12,919 nt of DNA from Desulfobacterales bacterium (GTDB taxonomy: Bacteria; Desulfobacterota; Desulfobacteria; Desulfobacterales; 4be13): NCBI GenBank assembly GCA_029940115.1, contig JAOZRQ010000154.1:1-12919 (forward strand), written 5' to 3'. Below the pieces are notes generated by a model. The model was not told where the DNA came from. It saw nothing but the letters and a program-made list of their open reading frames with translations, and searched no databases. Position numbers and translations under genes: made by a program. This document shows, one piece after another, positions 6,716 to 12,879 of this stretch; the stretch's first letter is position 1, and every line of letters starts with the position of its first letter.

Positions 6716-7306
6716 GGGTGGACGACGAACCCTGTTCCACACAGATGACCGAGACGGTTTACACCCCCACGGGCATCCTCTCGGAAGGCCCCCATGTATT
6801 CTCCGTCCAGGAGTTGCACTTGGATTGGTCCGCATCATCAAGCCTCACCGTCGAGGTGGACAGCGGCAGGCCATGCTCCGATGCTACCACCCCAGAAGTC
6901 GTCAAGGCCGGGGAGGAGACCCTCACCGTGACCTACACCCGGGACGACATCTATCTGGGAGAGGCCTGCGGAGGCGCATCCTCCGGTAGCGGTCTTGAAA
7001 GGCTGGAACTCTTTGTCCAAGGACCGGATGACGAGGCCTTCCCGACTGAGCCTGCGGCCACGGACAGCGGCCACGAGATTGACGGCAGATTCCAGTACAC
7101 CGTCACCGAGGAGGGACTCTACCGCTTCCGCACCCGTGCCACGGACAGGGCGGGAAACGTGGAGGACCCGGGACTTCCGCACGGACATGGCCGGGTTCTA
7201 CTCCGGCGAGCTGTTCAACGACCCGGACAACCCCGTGGACCCCGAGACGGAGATCAGTGCCGAGATCGAAGCCCGGCAATTCATTGCCGGGGTTGACGTT
7301 CCCTGA
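6586..7306 (+). pseudogene. Ig-like repeat protein, 3' part after frameshift(s)
   Basis: From 6586 a different frame resumes the protein (IWILVDRETKPG, then another type B module with NDTTPTWTWRSSGGKGVY) and runs through SLTVEVDSGRP. A last, non-identical domain follows, with an AGEETLTVTYTRDDIYL strand and ending in FRTRATDRAGNVEDPG. At the GGG run 7170-7172 the frame shifts back to the original one (DFRTDMAGFYSGELFNDP) and ends at the TGA of 7304-7306. The final residues, EARQFIAGVD, are encoded by a palindromic repeat that recurs in non-coding DNA nearby, so the native C-terminus has probably been replaced. Two compensating shifts could be sequencing errors, but the missing start argues for a true relic. 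Confidence 0.7.
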
Positions 7307-7432
7307 TGTTCCCAGTCCCGGAGGGATGGCTGAGGCCGCACCGCCTCAGCCGTCCTTCCGGGACTGAAAGGCTGTGTCCAGACGACCCCCGGCAATGAAT
7401 TGCTGGGCTATTCTCAGAAGTCCCTCCGGGAC
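7271..7432. repeat. Composite inverted-repeat block (palindrome families a and b)
   Basis: Family a is the palindrome CCGGCAAT-GA-ATTGCCGG. It occurs in reverse orientation at 7272-7289 and forward at 7388-7405 (one substitution). Family b is the short palindrome GTCCYTHCGGGAC, at 7315-7327 (inverse, one change), 7352-7364 and 7420-7432. Between them lies a long hairpin with 23-nt arms 7314-7336 and 7343-7365. Its only two mismatches are G-T type, so it would be fully paired as RNA, with a 6-nt loop. The 5' edge overlaps the end of the Ig-like remnant. Confidence 0.85.
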
Positions 7433-7523
7433 TAAAAAAACGCCATTTTGTGTAAAAGGTGGGACACACCCAAATGAAAGGCTAACCGCACAGGTCGCAA
7501 TTTTCATTGTGCTTCAATAATCC

Positions 7524-7700
7524 TGGTTCTAACGGATTTTGTGGTTGCATGTGATCTCAGCCGACCACGAAACACACGAATCACACGAGCCGCATGAGCC
7601 GCATGAGCCACACGGGCCGAACCGGGCGGGGGCTGATGGGCGACGATGGGCGGCCATTCGTGTGATTCGTGGTCGGGAACCATAAAAACCGTTAGAACCA
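7524..7700. repeat. Nested inverted-repeat element, about 177 bp, MITE-like
   Basis: Three sets of arms are nested around one centre. The outer set is tggttctaacgg (7524-7535) with ccgttagaacca (7689-7700). The middle set is ccgaccacgaa (7561-7571) with ttcgtggtcgg (7666-7676). The inner set is a 14-nt arm at 7575-7588 with its inverse at 7658-7671, where the 3' arms of the middle and inner sets overlap by 6 nt. The core holds a 9-bp tandem (gagccgcat) around 7588-7606. There is no coding capacity. The symmetrical, self-contained layout suggests a non-autonomous mobile element. Confidence 0.75.
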
Positions 7701-7715
7701 GCAATAACCTCAGTC

Positions 7716-7827
7716 GTCCCTACGGGACTGGACAAACTGTACATGTCCGACCCCGGCAATGAATTGCCGGGCTATTCTCACAAGTCCCTACGGGACATCA
7801 AGGAATTCTTACGAGTCCTTACGGGAC
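7716..7827. repeat. Further copies of palindrome families a and b
   Basis: GTCCYTACGGGAC occurs at 7716-7728, 7784-7796 and 7815-7827. The 46-nt compound unit 7751-7796 (palindrome a, then gctattctca, then palindrome b) matches 7387-7432 with only a few substitutions, so a and b travel together. The spacing between b copies is irregular (55 and 18 bp), which argues against a CRISPR array. The unit lies about 130 bp before the next gene. Confidence 0.85.
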
Positions 7828-7929
7828 AACGAGGGAGCGACTCCCCCAACTCAACTTGCAAGTCCGCCCATTCGGCTTTTGTTTACGCATTGGAAAGGAT
7901 GCCTTCTTTTAATTCTTGGGGAGATGACC

Positions 7930-9042
7930 ATGACAGAACTTTTATCAAAAGCCTTCGAGGAGGCCACGAAACTTCCGAAAGAGGTTCAGGATGAGATCGG
8001 AAGGCATTTGTTGAGGGAGATTGCCGACGAGTCACGATGGGACAAAACCGACAACAAGCCTTCCTCGCCGGAGGATCCGGAATTGGCGCGTCAGCCCCGG
8101 GAAGCATTCGTGCAGCTGATGGACGAACTGAAGCGCCTCGGCCCAGATCAGCGCCACGACTCGCCCACGTTGCAACGATTTGAGAGCCAAGCCAAATCCC
8201 TGCTTGCAGACGATCCGGTGGGGGCGCATCAGATACTCGGCGCGATTGCGGCGTTCAGGCTGGATGTCCGGGAGATGCACGACCACCATTGGAATGCCCT
8301 GAGACATGCGCCCGGGGACCCGCTGGTGTTCCGCAACTATTCGCTGTCTCTCGGCAAACTCGGGTTTCTGACGGATGCGCTCAGGTATGCGGAGCGGGCC
8401 CATGAGTCGGCCCCGGACCATCCGGAGTGTCTCGCCAGCCTGATCCGTGCCACGTCGGATCTGGGGCATATGTTCCGCTGTCACGAGCTGATCGGAAGAT
8501 GGAACCGGTCCGCGGAAACCACCCACCCCCTGACTGACGTGATCGAGAAGGCGGTGGGGGTGATGAAGGTGTACAAGATTGACGACAATGATGCGGAGCA
8601 GATTCACCGGATGGCGGCACGGTTCCTTCGGGAACGGGAGACGTTTGTCCATCGGAGGCTTTGCGACATAATGGGGCGAAAAGGCTCGGAGTGGGTCTGG
8701 TGCGGGTATGAGATTGACATAAAGGATGAGCGTCTTCTGCTCGAACTGCAATATGAGTTCGGCCGGAAGACGCACATGCTCCCCCGAAAGATCACGGAGC
8801 TTTTTGACATTGAGTTTCTGTTCGAGGGATCAGTGCCGACCATGATATCCGATGAGGAGATTGAGATGAAGATATCGGAATATGAAGAGGCATACAACAT
8901 GTCTTCGGACGAATTCATGCGGCAGATGAGGGATGGAACCGCTCCTGACGAATTTGAGACAATGTCCTGGATGATATTGCTGAGAACGGTCCGGGATGAA
9001 TATTCCGACCCACCGGAACCAAGGACGCGGGAACGCGCTTGA
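7930..9042 (+). CDS. TPR-containing protein with antitoxin-like N- and C-terminal segments
   Basis: This 370-residue cytoplasmic protein has no signal or membrane segment. Residues 1-38 (LPKEVQDEIGRHLLREIADESRWDK) resemble the N-terminal helices of small TA antitoxins. Residues about 96-190 look like tetratricopeptide repeats (APGDPLVFRNYSLSLGKLG, then DALRYAERAHESAPDHPE). Residues 309-352 (KISEYEEAYNMSSDEFMRQM, ending in MSWMILL) match a helical motif known from other small antitoxins that contact their toxin. The middle, about 200-308, is not recognised. ATG 7930 is chosen because gggag (7919-7923) lies 6 bases before it; ATG 7924 abuts that site. No toxin-like gene adjoins it: both sides are repeats. 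It may be a TA-derived adaptor or scaffold; function unknown. Confidence 0.7.
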   Translation: MTELLSKAFEEATKLPKEVQDEIGRHLLREIADESRWDKTDNKPSSPEDPELARQPREAFVQLMDELKRLGPDQRHDSPTLQRFESQAKSLLADDPVGAHQILGAIAAFRLDVREMHDHHWNALRHAPGDPLVFRNYSLSLGKLGFLTDALRYAERAHESAPDHPECLASLIRATSDLGHMFRCHELIGRWNRSAETTHPLTDVIEKAVGVMKVYKIDDNDAEQIHRMAARFLRERETFVHRRLCDIMGRKGSEWVWCGYEIDIKDERLLLELQYEFGRKTHMLPRKITELFDIEFLFEGSVPTMISDEEIEMKISEYEEAYNMSSDEFMRQMRDGTAPDEFETMSWMILLRTVRDEYSDPPEPRTRERA

Positions 9043-9135
9043 CAGCCAGCCCCAAAAATGGTAAGCATTGGCATATTGACACCAAACACGCTTGAACCCT
9101 TACGGAAACAAACTGATCACTGGCAACTGATCCCT

Positions 9136-9290
9136 CACAGTGGGTTCCGGGTCAAATGGCGGCAACCTCGCTCAAGGGCGGGGCAGCTTGCAGGAAGGGC
9201 CGATTGCCGCCATTTGCCCGGAACGACAGGTGTTGTCTTAAACTTTGTCTCAAACTTCATTTCATGAGGCTCCAGGGCTGCCCTGATGTA
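9136..9290. repeat. 155-bp hairpin-bearing repeat, copy 1
   Basis: The unit starts cacagtgggttccgggtc and ends ccctgatgt. Inside it, 9144-9165 pairs with 9204-9224 as a 21-bp stem with a single bulged base, around a loop of about 38 nt. It is nearly identical to 9423-9584; the second copy has a 7-nt insertion after the hairpin. Confidence 0.9.
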
Positions 9291-9321
9291 GGCTCCGCCT
9301 GCTGCGACGGTGTCCTGTGCA

Positions 9322-9368
9322 GGAGGCGGAGCCTCCGGTGATCCGTTACGAGGCGGAGCCTCGTAACG
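9322..9368. repeat. Pair of small GC-rich palindromes (aggcggagcct family)
   Basis: The first is ggaggc-gga-gcctcc at 9322-9336. The second is cgttacgaggc-gga-gcctcgtaacg at 9344-9368, with perfect 11-bp arms. They share the ggcggagcc core and lie between the two copies of the 155-bp repeat. They have the appearance of another short dispersed palindrome family. Confidence 0.8.
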
Positions 9369-9422
9369 AGCAGGAGTTATGTTGATAGCCAATATTTGTG
9401 ATCTTGGACTGTGCTGGCCTCC

Positions 9423-9584
9423 CACAGTGGGTTCCGGGTCAAATGGTGGCAACCTCGTTCAAGGGCGGGGCAGCTTGCAGGAAGGGCCGATTGCCGCCAT
9501 TTGCCCGGAACGACAGGTGTTGGACATGAGTCTCAAACTTTGTCTCAAACTTCATTTCATGAGACCCCAGGGCTCCCCTGATGT
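9423..9584. repeat. 155-bp hairpin-bearing repeat, copy 2
   Basis: This is a direct repeat of 9136-9290 at an offset of 287 bp, shifting to 294 after a 7-nt insertion near 9523-9530. The hairpin arms fall at 9431-9452 and 9491-9511. Only a few substitutions separate the copies, so the duplication is recent or maintained by gene conversion. Confidence 0.9.
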
Positions 9585-9754
9585 CCAAAAGCAATCAGAC
9601 AAAATGACCTGCAAAGTCATCCCACATTGCGGGAACAGCCAGCCAAAAAAATGGCAGGCATTGGCACATTGGCAACAAACACTCTTGAACCCTTACAGAA
9701 ACAAACAAACTGATAACTGGTAACTGGTAACTGATTTACATGGGAGAAACAGAC

Positions 9755-11218
9755 ATGGGCCTTTTCAGATTGGCCGCCCTGAGGGAGCGATTCAGGCTTC
9801 TTTTCGCGTTGCCCGAGTTGATAAGAACCTCGCCGCAGGTCCTGAAAGATTTTTTCAACTGGCGCAACTGGCCTCCCCAGAAGCGGAAACACTTTCGATG
9901 GAACCTGCTCTGGGGGCTTTTGACGGCCCTGTTCCTCCATCTCATTTCCCTCACCGGCATCGGTCAGGAGATGCTGAATGACACCTACGATTTCCTGGTC
10001 AAATCGGACTTCAGGGTGGCGGTGGTCTCCGGCGGGGAGGAGGAACCGATCTCCGACGCCATCCGCATGATCGTCCTTGACCGGGAAACATATGAGGCCA
10101 GTCCCGGCCAGGGCTTCTGGACGCCCCGGGAAATTCTGGGCAGGACGATCATCAAGGCGATGGAACTCGGCGCAAAGGTGGTGGTCGTGGACTTTGCGCT
10201 GGACAGGCCCGTCCCGCTCTACTACGCGGATGGGGCCTTTGTGGAGGAGAACCAGCGTTACCTGTCGCTGTTGCGAGAGGCGGTGAGACTCGCAAAAAAG
10301 CAGAGGACCGCGATCATCCTGCCGTGGACAGAAAGGAGACCGGATCCAAAGGGATACACCCGTCAATATTATGAACTGCTTGATCAGGAACATGAGGTCA
10401 TCAAACTGGGAAGCCCAGCGGTCTTCTTCAACACATCAGACCGAAAGGTCCGGCATTTCCGCTTCTACAAAATTCTGGCAGATCAGAACCGTGTCCTGCT
10501 CTCCCTGCCCATCCTGGCCGCCCTCTATCAGTGGCACGGACTTGAGCAGGGGAACAAAATACTGGCGGAGACAGAGGCCCAACTCAGGAATGGGCTGGGA
10601 GACGGCCTCTTGATCCCGTCCGACGGCATGGTTGACGCCATTCAGTTGCATCATCAGGACGCGTCCCAAGAGTGCCTTCCCGCGAGATTCAAGTTCCGCA
10701 TCGCGCCACGGGAAGTGATGAAAGACTATGGTCACGGAGAGGACCCGCTGATTGACATCATGCTGACGTCGGCGACGCTTTTGGGTGGGGAATTTGATGA
10801 GCGGATATACCAGGGGAGAACTGTCCTGATCGGCTCCACATACAAAGAGATAAGGGACATTCACATCACGCCGATGGGCAACATGCCGGGGGTTTTCCTG
10901 ATTGCCAACGGCCTGAATCTTTTTCTGAGGGACAATCAGATTCATGGACATCTCATGCTCAAGTATCTGATAGGGGCCGTGTTGATTGTCCTGTCCGCTG
11001 TTGTGTTTGTTCACCTGCCGCTTGCATTGGCGGCACTCTGCCTGACCCTGCTCTTTCTGATTCCGAACATGGGCATCAGCATCTGGATGTTCAGCAGATG
11101 GGGGCTGTTTTTGGATTTCTGGCTCCTGATTGTCGCGATCGGGATGTTTGAAAACATTGTCGGGCTTGGGGAAATCGTGGAAGATTGGCTAAAAACAAGA
11201 AGGGAGAATGACCGATGA
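9755..11218 (+). CDS. CHASE2-domain membrane protein without a cytoplasmic output domain
   Basis: The product is 487 residues. Numbering here is from an alternative upstream ATG at 9740 (492 residues). After a cytoplasmic N-terminus there is one membrane helix (about 54-73), a large extracytoplasmic CHASE2 domain (about 79-400), then three closely spaced helices (about 405-425, 427-448, 455-473) and a short charged tail. CHASE2 hallmarks are visible: DTYDFLVK after the first helix, AKVVVVDFALDRP, and the C-terminal GRTVLIGSTYKEIRDIHITP with MPGVFLIAN. CHASE2 domains sense unknown ligands and are normally joined to a kinase, cyclase or similar domain; here translation stops after the helices. 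ATG 9755 is preferred because gggag (9742-9746) lies 8 bases upstream. Its stop overlaps the next start (ATGA, 11215-11218), so it was in an operon with that gene. Confidence 0.85.
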   Translation: MGLFRLAALRERFRLLFALPELIRTSPQVLKDFFNWRNWPPQKRKHFRWNLLWGLLTALFLHLISLTGIGQEMLNDTYDFLVKSDFRVAVVSGGEEEPISDAIRMIVLDRETYEASPGQGFWTPREILGRTIIKAMELGAKVVVVDFALDRPVPLYYADGAFVEENQRYLSLLREAVRLAKKQRTAIILPWTERRPDPKGYTRQYYELLDQEHEVIKLGSPAVFFNTSDRKVRHFRFYKILADQNRVLLSLPILAALYQWHGLEQGNKILAETEAQLRNGLGDGLLIPSDGMVDAIQLHHQDASQECLPARFKFRIAPREVMKDYGHGEDPLIDIMLTSATLLGGEFDERIYQGRTVLIGSTYKEIRDIHITPMGNMPGVFLIANGLNLFLRDNQIHGHLMLKYLIGAVLIVLSAVVFVHLPLALAALCLTLLFLIPNMGISIWMFSRWGLFLDFWLLIVAIGMFENIVGLGEIVEDWLKTRRENDR

Positions 11219-11422
11219 GAAGTTTCATTGCAGGAATCATGGTGTGTCTGACCTCAATGGTCCCGGCCGCATGGGCCGGCGGATCGTCACAAAGTGTGGG
11301 ATATGTGAAAATACCCGAAGGACCTTTACGCGGACAGCCTGAGGATCGTGGCCGAATATGCGGAAATGCCTGTCTTGGACAAGGTGTTTGAGCGGATATT
11401 TGACCATGGTCGGAGATGGTGA
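11215..11422 (+). pseudogene. Frameshifted stump of a secreted protein coupled to the CHASE2 gene
   Basis: The ATG at 11215 overlaps the CHASE2 stop. The product begins with a clear signal peptide (MRSFIAGIMVCLTSMVPAAWA, cleavage predicted after AWA), then GGSSQSVGYVKI. The frame stops at 11391 after 58 residues. From about 11318 the next frame reads KDLYADSLRIVAEYAEMPV and on through LDKVFERIFDHGRRW to a stop at 11422, which looks more protein-like. A single-base shift near 11316-11318 would join the two. CHASE2 genes are often followed by secreted FecR-domain proteins starting SxGYVK; this may be the remains of one, but too little survives to be sure. Confidence 0.6.
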
Positions 11423-11766
11423 TCAGCGTCCCACCTTGCTCCCCGGTCAAGATCAGGAACAAGGGAGGGCCGAACAGGACTTCGGTCCATCAGCCACGGC
11501 CAGTTCATCTGGGACTTTTTTTTCTGGAAATCGCCTAAGAGCAAGTGCAAGATTAAGATTAAGAGAGCAAGTCCTAAGTACCCGGCCATAAATTTTTCTG
11601 TGCCCACCTTTGCACCTTGCTTTGTGTCTTTGTGTGGAAATGATATCCTGGAAAACTTTTGTCCGGGTATTTAAGTTTACACTTATGATCAGTTCACACT
11701 TTTCCCTGCCTTGACGGCCAAGGGTAAGTATAATCTGTGTACAGGACAAAAATTCGGGAGTGGGCA

Positions 11767-11827
11767 AGAAACCCGGCTTTTTCCCAAACGGGCCGACTCC
11801 CCAACTGCAAGAAAAAGCTGGGTTTCT
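11767..11827. repeat. Hairpin repeat, second copy of the window-start element
   Basis: This copy matches 39-99 over 61 nt with 3 mismatches and is in the same orientation. Its arms 11767-11783 and 11811-11827 pair with one G-T type mismatch. The similarity continues loosely into the flank (a shared atca plus T7 plus GT pattern at both sites). The two copies bracket gspF and the whole accessory region. Confidence 0.9.
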
Positions 11828-11952
11828 CCTCAAATCATTTTTTTGTGCACAGAAGGATAATATAAAAGTGTAAACCCCCTCCCCTCTTTTGAAAGAACCA
11901 AAATCTCCTTCAAAGTTTTTTTCATCTGCTGTGACTTGAAATTCAGGAAAAA

Positions 11953-12243
11953 ATGGATATTATTTTTAGGTTTACACTTCCCCCATGGCCCCTTGCCAAG
12001 TATAGGGAGGAAAAGTGTAAACCTTTTCAAAAGATGCCGAATTTTGAAAAAAACAATCTGCCTGTAAACTTTGATGAGGGCAGATTCGTCATAATAATCA
12101 CGAGAGGTGCAACTTATAAACAGAATCCCGATCTCCAAGATATCCTCTCAGCAGTTGAAAATGATGGAATTGACACGGTCTTTGGCCCAACAAAATTATC
12201 AACTGGCTCAGAAAATATGTCGGAGTTTTGTCCATCCCAGTAA
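11953..12243 (+). CDS. Doubtful small hypothetical protein
   Basis: A 96-codon open frame begins with the ATG at 11953; another in-frame ATG lies at 12034. The second half (RFVIIITRGATYKQNPDLQD, then ILSAVENDGIDTVFG) has a plausible strand-helix character. The first half is built over the repeated GTTTACACTT motifs. No ribosome-binding site stands out and no family is recognised. It may be a decayed gene or chance. Confidence 0.2.
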   Translation: MDIIFRFTLPPWPLAKYREEKCKPFQKMPNFEKNNLPVNFDEGRFVIIITRGATYKQNPDLQDILSAVENDGIDTVFGPTKLSTGSENMSEFCPSQ

Positions 12244-12372
12244 TCGGTTTTGAACAGTAGAATTCGCATGGCAACACCCATATCGTCAGCCTTTTCGGAA
12301 AAAACTGAGGGAAATGTAAACTTTTGGCTAAGGTCAATTCGTCTATAACTCTGAAACATAGTGATGGACAAA

Positions 12373-12399
12373 GAGACCAAGTCTGGACAATTTGGTCTC
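12373..12399 (+). promoter_or_regulatory. Small leader hairpin before gspG
   Basis: The arms gagaccaa (12373-12380) and ttggtctc (12392-12399) pair perfectly around an 11-nt loop, ending 36 bases before the gspG start. It could stabilise the mRNA leader or bind a regulator. There is no T-tract, so it is not a terminator. Confidence 0.3.
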
Positions 12400-12435
12400 C
12401 TGTAACCTTCAACGCATGACAGAGGAGGAGACGTG

Positions 12436-12876
12436 ATGAGGAGAAAGACTTTGCCAAAAAAGAATGGTCGGGGGTTTACACTTATGGAACTGATGGTGGT
12501 GATCGTCATTCTCGGAATTCTGGCGGCGCATGTGGTCATGGATTATTTCAGCCGGATAGAGGAGGCAAAACAGGAGAAGGCAAGAACGGACATAGTGTCG
12601 CTGGAAGGGGCTTTAGAGATGTACAAACTGCATAACGGAGACTATCCGACCACGACCCAAGGCTTGCTTGCATTGGTTGAACGACCCCAAGACGCAAGAA
12701 ACTGGAAAGGCCCTTATCTCAAAAAAGGGAGACTTCCGAAGGATCCGTGGAAAAGCCTGTTTGTCTATCTCAGCCCGGGAACTCGTGGCGGCTGTGATCT
12801 CATCTCTTATGGGAAGGATGGTGAGGTGGGAGGCGATGGGTTTGACATGGACATCAGCAATTGGGACATTCAGTAG
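12436..12876 (+). CDS. gspG: Type II secretion system major pseudopilin GspG
   Basis: This 146-residue protein is the subunit of the periplasmic pseudopilus that pushes substrates through the type II secretion channel. A basic leader (MRRKTLPKKNGRG) precedes the prepilin peptidase site G13/F14; mature residue +5 is the conserved Glu (E18 in FTLME). A hydrophobic helix, MVVIVILGILAAHVVM, follows. Family hallmarks continue with EEAKQEKARTDI, LEMYKLHNGDYPTTTQGL, GPYLKKGRLPKDPW and a C-terminal acidic GGDGFDMDISNWD segment matching the calcium-binding loop. Slightly unusual are His and Met in the helix (AAHVVM), where Leu and Pro are common. A strong aggagg (12423-12428) lies 7 bases before the ATG at 12436; the GTG at 12433 is too close. 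It should follow gspF directly but lies about 11 kb away. Confidence 0.95.
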   Translation: MRRKTLPKKNGRGFTLMELMVVIVILGILAAHVVMDYFSRIEEAKQEKARTDIVSLEGALEMYKLHNGDYPTTTQGLLALVERPQDARNWKGPYLKKGRLPKDPWKSLFVYLSPGTRGGCDLISYGKDGEVGGDGFDMDISNWDIQ

Positions 12877-12879
12877 TTC

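Larger units (their letters stand above)
7307..7929. other. Gene-free repeat cluster
   Basis: Apart from the repeat elements listed separately, this stretch of about 620 bp shows no coding region with protein-like composition on either strand. The open frame extending upstream of 7930 to 7759 is made of repeat sequence and is not taken as coding. Confidence 0.7.
9043..9754. other. Gene-free repeat-duplicated spacer
   Basis: About 700 bp between the TPR gene and the CHASE2 gene consist mostly of duplicated blocks. Bases 9043-9132 resemble 9636-9735 (both start cagccagcc and contain cttgaacccttac), and 9136-9290 resembles 9423-9584. Short open frames here are translations of the repeats. The 3' end includes a small tandem, actggta, near 9716-9731. 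Confidence 0.75.
11423..12435. other. Long, mostly non-coding stretch upstream of gspG
   Basis: About 1 kb that is more AT-rich than its neighbours. It contains an 8-nt T run at 11517-11524, a low-complexity tract with aagatt tandems near 11550-11563, the second copy of the window-start hairpin (11767-11827) and the GTTTACA cluster. Short open frames exist on both strands, but none has a clear ribosome-binding site or family resemblance. It may hold decayed genes and the control region for gspG. Confidence 0.6.
11675..12483. promoter_or_regulatory. Cluster of seven GTTTACA/TGTAAAC motifs
   Basis: The exact 7-mer GTTTACA or its complement occurs at 11675-11681, 11869-11875, 11970-11976, 12016-12022, 12063-12069, 12315-12321 and 12474-12480. 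Five of these extend to the exact 10-mer GTTTACACTT (11675, 11866, 11970, 12013, 12474, either strand). I found only one further copy of the 7-mer in the rest of the window (6757-6763). The last copy lies in the gspG coding sequence at the codons for Gly-Phe-Thr-Leu. The density suggests sites for a DNA-binding protein or relics of copied sequence; neither is proven. Confidence 0.4.

Noticed and set aside
7716..7827. Possible CRISPR array from repeated GTCCYTACGGGAC units
   Set aside because: Units are 13 bp, palindromic, irregularly spaced (55 and 18 bp) and also occur in mixed orientation nearby; no cas genes are present.
7759..7929. Upstream extension of the TPR gene to an ATG at 7759
   Set aside because: The extra 57 codons are translated from palindromic repeats; a good ribosome-binding site supports the start at 7930.
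11830..12138. Minus-strand frame containing EGRGFTL, like a prepilin cleavage site
   Set aside because: The motif is at the C-terminal end, followed by only 12 residues and no hydrophobic helix, so it cannot be a pilin; it reflects the GTTTACACTT repeat.
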